64,000 nt of DNA from Pseudarthrobacter siccitolerans (lineage in GTDB: Bacteria > Actinomycetota > Actinomycetes > Actinomycetales > Micrococcaceae), in the NCBI RefSeq assembly GCF_030823375.1, contig NZ_JAUSXB010000001.1, positions 4,154,001-4,218,000 on the forward strand, read 5' to 3'. The position numbers were made by a program, and so were the translations under genes. The notes under the pieces are model-generated. The model was not told the DNA's origin. It was given only the letters and a program-made list of their open reading frames with translations, and made no database searches. This document shows, one piece after another, positions 16,387 through 25,035 of the stretch; positions within the stretch are counted from its first letter, which is position 1; the number at the start of each line of letters is the position of its first letter.

Positions 16387-17896
16387 CTACGGGGTCCGGG
16401 CGCCGGGCTCCGCATCCACCAGCTTCCGCGCCGCCCCGGTGATGTTCCTGGCCATGGCCGGGAAGATCAGGCTGTGGAACGGCAGGACCCCCAGCCAGTA
16501 CAGCCGCCCGCTCAGCCCCTTGGGGAAGAAAATAGCCCGCTGCCGGTAACGGCTGCCGGTCCCGTCCGGCTCAACGGACAGCTCCAGCCAGGCGCGTCCC
16601 GGAGCGCGCATTTCGGCCCGCAGCCGCAGCAGTTTCCCGTGCTCGATCCGTTCCACCCGCCACCAGTCCACTACTTCACCGCTGGCCAGCGTATGCGGAT
16701 GACGGCGTCCCCGCAGCAGCCCGGCCCCGCCCGTCAGCTTGTCCAGCCAGCCCCGCACCTGCCAGGCCAGCGGCAGGGAGTACCAGCCGTTCCGCCCGCC
16801 GATGCCCTCGATCACCGTCCACACCCGGGCCGGATCCACGTCGCCATGGAAGGTCCGTTCGTCGATGTACACCTTGTGCCCGGCCCAGTCCGGGTCACTC
16901 GGCAGGGGATCGGCGGCAGCTCCGGCGCTGGCCCATATGGTCTCCACCTGGCCGTCGCGTTCCTTCCCGAGGGCAAGGGCGACGGCGGTGCGGTTAGGGG
17001 GTCAGGCCGCCGTCGGGCCGCGGGATGTACCGGTCGATGTCGTGCTCGTTGGACACGGCGTCGTGCTGCAGGGACTGGACCAGCGGCATGGCCATGGACA
17101 GCGGGATGGGGGTGGTCAGGGCAACCCACATCCCGGCCAGCTTGGGTGCCGGAACCGGCAGCGCCAGTACCGGCCGGAACGGCAGGCCGGCTTCGGCGGC
17201 ATACTCCTGCATCATGCCGGCGTAGGTGAGGACCTGGCGGCAGCCGACGTCGAAGGTGCGGTTCAGCGGGCCGTCCAGGGACGCCGCTGAGACGAGGTAG
17301 TACAGGACATCGCGCACCGCGATGGCTTCGATCCGGTTCCTCACCCAGCTGGGCGCCGGCATCAGCGGCAGCGTTTCGGCGAGGTGGCGGATCATTTCGA
17401 AGGACGCCGAACCCGAGCCGATGACCACCCCGGCCTGGAAGACGATGGCATCCACGGGGGCGTCCAGGAACACCTGGCCCACAGCCTCGCGGGACCGCAT
17501 GTGGGTGGAAAGCTGCACAGCCTGGGGGTGGAGCCCGCCCAGGTAGACGATCCTGGCCACGCCGGCGGCGGCCGCGGCGTCGGCAGCGGTCCGCGCCATT
17601 GTCCGTTCCTTGGCTTCAAAGCCGGACCCGGCGGCCATGGAATGGACCAGGTAGTAGAAGACGTCGACGCCGGCCAGGGCCGCCCGCAACGCCCCGCCGT
17701 CGTCCAGGCTGCTTTCCACCACCTCCACCTTGTCCCGCCAGGGGATGCCGGCGATCTTGCCGGGAGAGCGCACCAGGACTTTGACCGTGTGCCCCTCGTC
17801 CAGGAGCCTGGGCACCAGGCGTCCGCCGATGTAGCCGGTGGCGCCGGTCACCAGGACAGTTTTGCCTGAAGGCCGGGTGCTGCTGGTTCCGCTCAT
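16387..17896 (-). pseudogene. SDR oxidoreductase fused to DUF2867, interrupted by a one-base insertion
   Basis: The N-terminal part (about 300 residues, 17896 to 16994) is an atypical NAD(P)-binding Rossmann protein with TGATGYIGGRLVPRLLDEG. The C-terminal part, open in another frame from about 16995 to 16387, is a DUF2867 (SRPBCC-like) domain with WWRVERIEHGKLLRLRAEMR and AIFFPKGLSGRLYW. These two domains normally form one protein of about 500 residues. Removing one base from the five-G run at 16997-17001 joins them as GGLTPNRTAVALALGKERDG. The broken product would stop after domain 1. A consensus error is as likely as a true mutation. Confidence 0.85.
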
Positions 17897-18093
17897 GCTG
17901 TGCCCTTTCGTCGGTGTTTCTTGTCCTGTGTCTTGTGTTCTTTCTCTTCCACCTGTAGCAGTTCGGAGCCGCGGCGCCTTTGGACGGCCGGCATCTCGCC
18001 GGCTGGGGGTAGGCTGGGATTACCCGGGATTCGCAGCGAATTTCGGGTTTTCGCGTTGCCTGCTTTTTATGTAACACCACAGGAGCTTCTGCC

Positions 18094-21000
18094 ATGAGCC
18101 TTCCCGGCCCGTCCACCGCCGGCACATCCAGCACAGGAACGTCCAGCACGGGCAAATCCAGTACCGGCAAACCCAGCGTAGGCCCTTCGCTGGAGGGACT
18201 GCGCCGCGCCCTCGCCGCGGACCAGACTTTCGCCCGGGTCCGCGCCGAGGCTGCCCGCGGCTTCGCCGTCCGTGGCCAGGACTACCAGATCAGTGCGCCG
18301 GCCGGGCTGCGGCCGGTGCTGCTCGCCGAGATGGCCGACGGCATTGCCGCCGCGGGGGGAGGGAACGGCGACGCCGGGCCGGGCGTGGTGCTGGCCGTCA
18401 CCGCCACCGGGCGGGAAGCCGAGGACCTCACCGCCGCCCTGCGCGCTTACCTGCCTGCTGACTCGGTGGCTGAGTTCCCCAGTTGGGAAACACTCCCGCA
18501 CGAGAGGCTTTCGCCGCGCTCGGACACTGTGGGGCGGCGGCTGTCCGTCCTGCGGCGGCTGGCGCACCCGGAAAGTTCGACGGCGGGAGCCCTCCGCGTC
18601 GTGGTGGCGCCCGTCCGCGCCGTGGTACAGCCCGTTGTGGCCGGCCTGGGTGAGCTGGTCCCCGTCACCCTGAAGGTGGGCCAGGAGAGGCCGTTCACCG
18701 AAGTGGTCCGCAGCCTGGCCGACGCTGCCTACGCCCGGGTGGACATGGTGACGCACCGCGGCGAGTTCGCCGTCCGCGGCGGCATCATCGACGTTTTCCC
18801 GCCCACCGAGGACCACCCCGTCCGGGTCGAGTTTTTCGGCGACGAAGTGGACCAGATGCGCTGGTTCGCCGTCGCCGACCAGCGCTCGCTGTCCTCACCG
18901 GGGCTGCACCACCCCACCGAACTGCACGCCCCGCCGTGCAGGGAAATCCTCATCACGCCGTCCGTGATGTCCCGGGCAGCAACCCTCAAGTCCCAGCTTC
19001 CGGCCGCGGCCGACATGCTCGAAAAGATTGCCGGCGGGGTTGCCGTGGAGGGCATGGAATCCCTGGCGCCGGTGCTGGTGGACGCCATGGTCCCGTTTGT
19101 GGAGCAACTCCCCGCCGGTTCCATCTCCGTGGTCATCGAACCGGAGAAGGTCCGGACCCGCGCCCACGACCTCGCGGCCACGAACGAGGAATTCCTCGAA
19201 GCGGCCTGGTCCACTGCCTCCGACGGCGGGACAGCCCCGCTGGACCTCAGCTCGCAGGCTAGCGCTGCGCTGCATTCCGCCAGCTTCCGGTCACTGGCGG
19301 AAACCCGGACCTCCTCCCTTGAGCACGGGGTATCGTGGTGGTCCATCACCTCCCTGGCCCAGGACGAGGAACTGCTGCCCGAGATCGACGTCCTGAACCT
19401 GCACGCACGCGAACCGCGCGGCTACCAGGGCGACGTCGCGGAAATGATGGACTTCATCGGGTCCCACGTGCGGGACCAGTGGCGGATCGTCGTCGCCACC
19501 GAGGGCCCCGGACCCGCCCAGCGGCTGGCCGAACTGTTCCATGACGCGGACATCCCCTGCGCCCGGGTGGACAGCCTGGACCACGAGCCCCAGGCGGGCA
19601 TCATCGAGGTGACCACTGCCGCCGTCGGACGCGGCTTTGTCCTGGACGGACTCAAACTCGGCCTGCTCACCGAAGCGGACCTGCTGGGCCGGACCTCCGC
19701 CGGTTCCACCAAGGACATGCGCCGCATGCCCTCCAAGCGCCGCAACGCCGTGGACCCGCTGCAGCTGGTGGCAGGGGACCATGTGGTGCATGAACAACAT
19801 GGCATCGGCCGCTTCGTGGAGCTGATCCAGCGCAAGGTGGCTGGCGGTGGTGACGGGGTGAGAGAGTACCTGGTGCTGGAATATGCGCCCTCCAAGCGCG
19901 GCGCTCCGGGGGACCGGCTGTTTGTGCCCACGGACCAGCTGGACCAGGTGACGCGGTACGTCGGCGGCGACACCCCGGTGCTGAGCAAGATGGGCGGTGC
20001 GGACTGGGCCAGCACCAAGTCCAAGGCGCGGAAGGCTGTCAAGGAGATCGCGGGCGAGCTGATCCGGCTGTATTCGGCCCGGATGGCCTCCCGCGGGCAT
20101 GCGTTCGGCCCCGACACCCCCTGGCAGCGCGAACTCGAGGAAGCTTTCCCGTACGTGGAGACGCCGGACCAGCTGACCACCATCAACGAGGTCAAGGCGG
20201 ACATGGAACGCGAGATCCCCATGGACCGGCTGGTTTCGGGCGATGTGGGCTACGGCAAGACCGAGATCGCGGTGCGTGCCGCGTTCAAAGCGGTCCAGGA
20301 CGGCAAACAGGTGGCCGTGCTGGTGCCCACCACCCTGCTGGCCCAGCAGCACTACGAGACGTTCACCGAGCGCTTCTCCGGGTTCCCGTTGCGGGTCAAG
20401 GCCCTGTCCCGGTTCCAGGGGACCAAGGAAACCAAGGAAACGGTGGAAGGCGTCAAGAGCGGCTCCGTGGACGTGGTGATCGGCACCCACCGGCTGCTGT
20501 CCAAGGACTTCGAGTTCAAGGACCTGGGCCTGGTGATCGTGGACGAGGAACAGCGCTTCGGGGTGGAGCACAAGGAAGCCCTGAAGAAGATGCGCACCAA
20601 CGTGGACGTGCTGGCCATGAGTGCCACCCCGATTCCGCGCACCCTGGAGATGTCCCTCACCGGGATCCGGGAAACCTCCACCCTGGCCACCCCGCCGGAG
20701 GAGCGCCACCCAGTCCTGACCTACGTGGGGCCTTACACGGACAAGCAGACCTCGGCGGCCATCCGGCGTGAGCTGATGCGTGAAGGCCAGGTGTTCCTGG
20801 TCCACAACCGGGTGTCCACCATTGAGCGCACCGCCGCCAGGATCCGGGAACTGGTCCCGGAAGCGCGGGTGGAGGTGGCCCACGGGCAGATGTCCGAGAG
20901 CCGCCTGGAGCAGATCATCGTGGACTTCTGGGAGAAGCGGTTCGATGTGCTGGTGTGCACCACCATCATCGAAACCGGCCTGGACATCTCCAACGCCAAC

Positions 21001-21813
21001 ACCCTGATTGTTGACGGGGCGGACAAGTACGGCCTGTCCCAGCTCCACCAGCTCCGCGGGCGTGTGGGGCGCGGCCGTGAGCGCGCGTACGCCTACTTCC
21101 TGTACCCGTCCGAGAAACCTCTGGGCGAAGTGGCGCTGGAGCGGCTCAAGGCGGTGGCCACGCACAACGAACTGGGCGCCGGCATGCAGCTGGCCATGAA
21201 GGACCTCGAAATCCGCGGTGCCGGCAACCTGCTGGGCGGCGAACAGTCCGGGCACATCCAGGGTGTCGGCTTCGACCTGTACATCCGCCTGGTGGGTGAG
21301 GCAGTGGCCGACTTCCGCGGCGAGGCCGAGGAGAAGGCTGCCGAGATGAAGATCGAACTGCCCGTCAACGCCCACCTCCCGCACGACTACGTGCCGGGGG
21401 AGCGGCTCCGCCTGGAGGCCTACCGCAAGCTGGCAGCAGCCCTCACCAACGAGGCCATCGACGAAGTCCTGGCCGAACTGGTGGACAGGTACGGCGAGCC
21501 GCCGCTGCCCGCCCAGAACCTGGTGGCGGTGGCCCGCTTCCGGGTGGGAGCCAGGGAATCCGGCCTGTCCGACGTGGCGTTGCAGGGCAACTTCATCAAG
21601 TTCTCGCCGGCTTCACTTCCCGAGTCCAAGGTGATGCGCCTGAACCGGATGTACCCGGGATCGCAGTCCAAGCCCGCCCTCGATGCTGTGCTGATTCCCA
21701 AGCCGAAGACGGCGAAGATCGGCGGCCGGGACCTGCAGGACGCCGAAATCCTGGAATGGGCCAACGGCGTCATCCGCAACATCTTCTCGGACGCACCGCT
21801 GGCGGTGAGTTAG
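18094..21813 (+). CDS. mfd: transcription-repair coupling factor Mfd
   Basis: DNA translocase that removes RNA polymerase stalled at lesions and recruits UvrA. The 1,239 residues show a UvrB-like N-terminal region and the polymerase-interacting domain around EYLVLEYAPSKRGAPGDRL (about 590). The RecG-like motor has GDVGYGKTEIAVRAAFKA and DEEQ box VDEEQRFGVEHKEAL, then motifs with MSATPIPRTLEMS and QLRGRVGRG, and a TRCF C-terminal domain. The start ATG follows CAGGAGCTTCTGCC. Residues 9-29 are a low-complexity Ser/Thr/Gly stretch encoded by a tandem repeat and absent from the family core. Confidence 0.97.
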   Translation: MSLPGPSTAGTSSTGTSSTGKSSTGKPSVGPSLEGLRRALAADQTFARVRAEAARGFAVRGQDYQISAPAGLRPVLLAEMADGIAAAGGGNGDAGPGVVLAVTATGREAEDLTAALRAYLPADSVAEFPSWETLPHERLSPRSDTVGRRLSVLRRLAHPESSTAGALRVVVAPVRAVVQPVVAGLGELVPVTLKVGQERPFTEVVRSLADAAYARVDMVTHRGEFAVRGGIIDVFPPTEDHPVRVEFFGDEVDQMRWFAVADQRSLSSPGLHHPTELHAPPCREILITPSVMSRAATLKSQLPAAADMLEKIAGGVAVEGMESLAPVLVDAMVPFVEQLPAGSISVVIEPEKVRTRAHDLAATNEEFLEAAWSTASDGGTAPLDLSSQASAALHSASFRSLAETRTSSLEHGVSWWSITSLAQDEELLPEIDVLNLHAREPRGYQGDVAEMMDFIGSHVRDQWRIVVATEGPGPAQRLAELFHDADIPCARVDSLDHEPQAGIIEVTTAAVGRGFVLDGLKLGLLTEADLLGRTSAGSTKDMRRMPSKRRNAVDPLQLVAGDHVVHEQHGIGRFVELIQRKVAGGGDGVREYLVLEYAPSKRGAPGDRLFVPTDQLDQVTRYVGGDTPVLSKMGGADWASTKSKARKAVKEIAGELIRLYSARMASRGHAFGPDTPWQRELEEAFPYVETPDQLTTINEVKADMEREIPMDRLVSGDVGYGKTEIAVRAAFKAVQDGKQVAVLVPTTLLAQQHYETFTERFSGFPLRVKALSRFQGTKETKETVEGVKSGSVDVVIGTHRLLSKDFEFKDLGLVIVDEEQRFGVEHKEALKKMRTNVDVLAMSATPIPRTLEMSLTGIRETSTLATPPEERHPVLTYVGPYTDKQTSAAIRRELMREGQVFLVHNRVSTIERTAARIRELVPEARVEVAHGQMSESRLEQIIVDFWEKRFDVLVCTTIIETGLDISNANTLIVDGADKYGLSQLHQLRGRVGRGRERAYAYFLYPSEKPLGEVALERLKAVATHNELGAGMQLAMKDLEIRGAGNLLGGEQSGHIQGVGFDLYIRLVGEAVADFRGEAEEKAAEMKIELPVNAHLPHDYVPGERLRLEAYRKLAAALTNEAIDEVLAELVDRYGEPPLPAQNLVAVARFRVGARESGLSDVALQGNFIKFSPASLPESKVMRLNRMYPGSQSKPALDAVLIPKPKTAKIGGRDLQDAEILEWANGVIRNIFSDAPLAVS
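18121..18180 (+). repeat. 15-base tandem repeat, four units, in the mfd N terminus
   Basis: Four in-frame 15-base units each encode Gly-(Thr/Lys)-Ser/Pro-Ser-Thr/Val, for example GGAACGTCCAGCACG. The copies have diverged at several third positions. Because units are multiples of three, copy-number change would not break the frame. Confidence 0.75.
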
Positions 21814-21819
21814 GACTTG

Positions 21820-22632
21820 ATGGGAGGACATCACGCCGCGTCGGGAGCCGCGGCGTGGGTAGCTGTTGCCTCGACGGGGCCGTACACACTGGGCTGGTAC
21901 CCGCTGGATGCCACCGGGATTTTGATCGGCGGCATGGCGACGGCGGGAACCGCCCTGGTGTGCGACTGGGACCACCGGCACAGCACGGTGGCGAATTCCC
22001 TGCCGCCGCTGTCCAACGTGATTGCCGTTGGCATCGAGAATGCCAGCGGCGGACACCGGCAGGGCACTCACTCCGTACTCGGGGCGGGCTTTTTTGTGCT
22101 GCTGGCAACCCTCGCCGGGCAGATCCAGCTGCAGACGGAGTGGGGACTGCTGTCCGTAGGCGCCGGGCTGCTGTGCATGTTCATGATCAACATCGCGGCC
22201 AAGGCGCTGAAGTTGTTTCCGAAGTCCGGGTTCCTCACCAACTGGATTTTCGGGCTGGTCATGGCCGGGCTTGTCACCTGGTACGCCCCGGACCAGTGGA
22301 CGTGGCTGCCCGTTTCGATGCTGATCGGTGTGGCGGTGCACATTGTGGGGGACATGATCACTACCGGGGGCGTGCCGTTGCTGTGGCCGCTGGTGGTCAG
22401 GCCGCCCAAACTGCTGCGCAAGGTGCCGCTGCTGCGCCAGGTCTGGCGGCCCAACGGCGCCCTGTCCCTCCCGCTGCTGGGCCGTGCCGGCTCAAAGCGG
22501 GAGTGGCTCCTGCTGATCCCCGTCAGCGCCTACGCCATGGTGGGGTTATGCGTGGCGGGCTGGTCAATAGCCCAGACACACTGGACCAGGGTGGCGGCCG
22601 CGGCCGAAGCCTGGACCCGCATCTGGTTCTGA
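21820..22632 (+). CDS. membrane-bound metal-dependent hydrolase (YdjM/LexA-binding type)
   Basis: A 270-residue protein of the YdjM-like family. It has an N-terminal HHAASG (conserved His pair), a CDWDHRHS motif and THSVLG, which together form the likely metal site near the membrane. Four or more hydrophobic segments follow (about 80-98, 107-130, 142-160, 235-255), with the second conserved HIVGDMITTGG. The substrate is unknown. ATG 21820, preceded by an in-frame TTG at 21817, lies six bases after the mfd stop, so it is probably co-transcribed with mfd. Confidence 0.8.
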   Translation: MGGHHAASGAAAWVAVASTGPYTLGWYPLDATGILIGGMATAGTALVCDWDHRHSTVANSLPPLSNVIAVGIENASGGHRQGTHSVLGAGFFVLLATLAGQIQLQTEWGLLSVGAGLLCMFMINIAAKALKLFPKSGFLTNWIFGLVMAGLVTWYAPDQWTWLPVSMLIGVAVHIVGDMITTGGVPLLWPLVVRPPKLLRKVPLLRQVWRPNGALSLPLLGRAGSKREWLLLIPVSAYAMVGLCVAGWSIAQTHWTRVAAAAEAWTRIWF

Positions 22633-22698
22633 TTCTGCGGCGGATCCGGTCCTAACCGCGGGCCGGTTCTGAAGCCCCTCGCGCACTAAACGTGAAAA

Positions 22699-22730
22699 GA
22701 CCCCCTGGACACTGTCCAGGGGGTCTCTTA
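22699..22730. terminator. intrinsic terminator, probably bidirectional
   Basis: GACCCCCTGGAC-ACT-GTCCAGGGGGTC is a perfect 12-base stem with AAAA before and TCTTA after. It lies between the plus-strand hydrolase gene and minus-strand genes. Confidence 0.88.
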
Positions 22731-22756
22731 TATGTGGGATCGGGAATCCCAACTGG

Positions 22757-22804
22757 GTAGCGCGTAGTGTCGTTTTGGAGCGTCAAAACGGCACTTGATG
22801 CTAC
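22757..22804. repeat. 48-base hairpin element
   Basis: GTAGC (22757-22761) and GCTAC (22800-22804) flank a central stem AGTGTCGTTTTG/CAAAACGGCACT with one wobble pair and loop GAGCGT. It adjoins a terminator and may be a REP-like element or the end of the minus-strand transcript. Confidence 0.6.
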
Positions 22805-22814
22805 TTACTTGGGA

Positions 22815-23078
22815 TTAGTGCTCGCCCGCGGAATCGGAGCGGCCCAGGATGGTCTGCGGGATCCAGTACGCCAGGGCGAACAGCCCCAGGCAGGCGGCCA
22901 TGGGCCAGGGGTTTCCGAGCGTAAGGAAGGACAGCGAGTAGATGGCGCCGAGGAACAGTGCCATGCAGACCACGAAGAGAAGGATGCTCGTGCCGAGCTT
23001 GTTCTCGTTCTGGGGGGTCCGGAGAGCCCCTTCGTGAGACGCCTGGCCCTGGCTGGAAGCCGTGATCTTGCTGGACAT
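22815..23078 (-). CDS. hypothetical small membrane protein
   Basis: An 87-residue protein with a hydrophilic N terminus (about 1-28) and two hydrophobic segments (about 29-50 and 58-75), short turn with NPWP, ending in a charged tail. I do not recognise the family. The ATG has a reverse-strand AAGGAGGAACG site just upstream, supporting translation. It follows deoC on the same strand with about 50 bases between them. Confidence 0.7.
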   Translation of the reverse strand: MSSKITASSQGQASHEGALRTPQNENKLGTSILLFVVCMALFLGAIYSLSFLTLGNPWPMAACLGLFALAYWIPQTILGRSDSAGEH

Positions 23079-23129
23079 TCGTTCCTCCTTGGCCCCGCGG
23101 GCCTCAATCTGTGGCGGCTCCGGTTGCCG

Positions 23130-23855
23130 TCAGTAGGAGGACGAACCCTGTTCACCCTTGACGATGGCGATGCCGGAGCTGGCACCAATACGTGTTGCAC
23201 CTGCAGCAATCATAGCCTGCGCATCCTCGAGGGACCGCACGCCGCCGGAGGCCTTGACGCCAACACCGGGCCCGACCGTGCGGCGCATCAGGGCCACATC
23301 CTCCGCCGTGGCACCGCCGCCATTGAAGCCGGTTGAGGTCTTCACGAAATCGGCGCCCGCCTCCACGGCTGCTTCACAGGCCAGGACCTTTTGGCTGTCA
23401 TTGAGCAGCGCCGTTTCGATAATGACTTTCAGGATGGCCCCGCTGGCGTGCACGGCCTCCGCCACCGACGTGATGTCCTCGAGGAGCGCACCCTTCTCCC
23501 CGGCGCGGGCGGCCGCAATGTTAATCACCATGTCCACCTCATCCGCACCGTCCAGCACCGCGCCGCGGGCCTCGAACGCCTTGACGTCGGTGGGCGTGGC
23601 GCCAAGCGGAAAACCCACCACGGAGCACGTGAGGACGCCGGAACCCCTGAGGGCTTTCTTCACGGTCTTGACCCAGATGGGGTTCACGCACACTGACTTG
23701 AAGCGGTATTCGGCTGCTTCCGCACAGACCTTCAGGACGTCAGCCTCGCCGGCCTCGGGCTTCAGCAACGTGTGGTCGATGAAGGACGCTATGCTGCCCG
23801 GACCCGGGGCGCCGGCGGCGGCTGTTTGAACGGAAGGGGTGGCTTCGTTGCTCAT
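23130..23855 (-). CDS. deoC: deoxyribose-phosphate aldolase DeoC
   Basis: Class I aldolase cleaving 2-deoxyribose-5-phosphate to acetaldehyde and glyceraldehyde-3-phosphate in deoxynucleoside catabolism. Motifs are [29 protein letters not shown] and the Schiff-base lysine in [11 protein letters not shown] start at ATG 23855 (MSNEATP), preceded by GAGAGGACC, rather than at 23921. This gives 241 residues. A purine nucleoside phosphorylase and a phosphohexomutase about 8 kb away could supply or use its substrates. Confidence 0.95.
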   Translation of the reverse strand: MSNEATPSVQTAAAGAPGPGSIASFIDHTLLKPEAGEADVLKVCAEAAEYRFKSVCVNPIWVKTVKKALRGSGVLTCSVVGFPLGATPTDVKAFEARGAVLDGADEVDMVINIAAARAGEKGALLEDITSVAEAVHASGAILKVIIETALLNDSQKVLACEAAVEAGADFVKTSTGFNGGGATAEDVALMRRTVGPGVGVKASGGVRSLEDAQAMIAAGATRIGASSGIAIVKGEQGSSSY

Positions 23856-23973
23856 GATGGTCCTCTCGAAGGGGCCGGTGGGCCGGGGCGTTGTAACGCC
23901 CGTGACTCGTTTCGGAACCATCTTGCCACAGCGGTGCAGCCCTCAACCGGGGGAAAGCCGGAACTCGCGCCCC

Positions 23974-24831
23974 TCAGGCGGCCGCCGGCAAAGCGGTCGG
24001 AACGGATGCCGCACCCAGAAGCTGGGTGGCGCAGGCGCCCGCCGCGGAAGCGGCAGCCACCAGCAGTCCCAGCCGGACGCCGTCGAACGCTGCCGCGTCA
24101 CCGATAGCCCAAATACCGGGGACGGAGGTGCGGAAGTCCTTGCTGATGACAATCCCGCCCGTGGCGGCCGTCTGCAGGCCCGCGCTGGCAGCCAGGCCGT
24201 CCCGGGACACGCGTTCCTCCGCCAGGACCACCAGGTCTCCGTTCATGCTGCTGCCATCTTCAAAAACAACGCCGGAGGCGGCGAGCCCGGCTGAGATACC
24301 GGGAACCACGGCGGCCGGGCGGGCCGTGGTGCGGATGGGGCGGACGCCCCTGGCACGAAGTACGGCTTCCGCCTGGCCGGCGGCAGCCCCGGTGCCCACC
24401 AGGATGCCCAGCGGGCGCCGGCCGAGTTCCTTAGTGACTTCGCTGACCGCCTCGCCGATCCGGGCGGCGTCATCAATGGTGGAGTAGCTGAGGCAGCGGC
24501 TGGCGCCCTCCACCGGGCTGGCCACCGGTGCTGATCCGGTGGCGATGACCAGCTGGTCGTAGCTGAATTCCATGCCGTCCGCCGTGGCGACAGTCCGGTT
24601 CTCCGGGTCGATGTGGCTGGCGGGCTGGCCGAACCGGACAGAGACCTGGGGGAGCAGTGCCAGTTCGAGGAGTTCCCCGGGGGTGTCGTCCCGGTTGCTC
24701 AGCACGGTGATGGTGCCGGCGAACCTGGCACCGTCAAGCTGGCTGACGAGGGCTTGGGCCGCAGGACCCGCCCCCGCGATGACGATGCGGGTGGCGGGAC
24801 TGGTGGAGGTGGAGGGTGCCGGAGCGGACAT
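23974..24831 (-). CDS. compact FAD-dependent oxidoreductase resembling the N-terminal part of NirB
   Basis: A 285-residue flavoprotein. It has a dinucleotide fold RIVIAGAGPAAQALV (about 15-29), then YDQLVIATGSAP, a helix pattern TIDDAARIGEAVSEVTKELG and TSVPGIWAIGDAAAF. Each has a counterpart in NirB 5 kb upstream, for example TLEDVWAINEAITGLTEKLG and TEVPGIWAIGEVA. The central NADH-binding fold is degenerate (LVGTGAAAGQAEAVL). There are no BFD, siroheme or iron-sulfur domains. The upstream region carries a nirB-like operator. It may be an accessory or regulatory flavoprotein of nitrite reduction; activity is uncertain. Confidence 0.75.
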   Translation of the reverse strand: MSAPAPSTSTSPATRIVIAGAGPAAQALVSQLDGARFAGTITVLSNRDDTPGELLELALLPQVSVRFGQPASHIDPENRTVATADGMEFSYDQLVIATGSAPVASPVEGASRCLSYSTIDDAARIGEAVSEVTKELGRRPLGILVGTGAAAGQAEAVLRARGVRPIRTTARPAAVVPGISAGLAASGVVFEDGSSMNGDLVVLAEERVSRDGLAASAGLQTAATGGIVISKDFRTSVPGIWAIGDAAAFDGVRLGLLVAAASAAGACATQLLGAASVPTALPAAA

Positions 24832-24913
24832 GTGCTGGCCCTTTCGCTGGCGGCCGCTGAACGGCCGGAACTTCGTGATGGAACCCAGCCTAGGACCCTG
24901 CTTTTTCCGGAGT

Positions 24914-24930
24914 GTTTCCCTTCAGTTGCC
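24914..24930 (-). promoter_or_regulatory. GlnR-like operator copy upstream of the small flavoprotein
   Basis: GTTTC-CCTTCA-GTTGC followed by CC matches 15 of 17 bases at 29948-29964 upstream of nirB. Read on the minus strand it gives GCAAC-n6-GAAAC, close to the GlnR half-site pair gTnAC-n6-GaAAC. It sits 83 bases before the start codon, against 82 for nirB. Confidence 0.6.
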
Positions 24931-24957
24931 GTTTAACCGGGCCTTGTTCGCCAGTTT

Positions 24958-24971
24958 TTACCGGCCGGTAA
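24958..24971. promoter_or_regulatory. 14-base perfect palindrome TTACCGGCCGGTAA
   Basis: Full dyad symmetry in the spacer between nnaR and the flavoprotein gene. A near copy, TTACTCGCCGGTAA, lies at 55500-55513 before the SDR gene. Probable binding site of a dimeric repressor; identity unknown. Confidence 0.5.
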
Positions 24972-25035
24972 CAGAACCCGTGACCTGCCTCTCATCCCGC
25001 CGCCCACCGACACATTGCGGGGGCTGAAGGCGGAG

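Noticed and set aside
19291..21384. 697-residue antisense frame over mfd
   Set aside because: Shadow of mfd codon bias.
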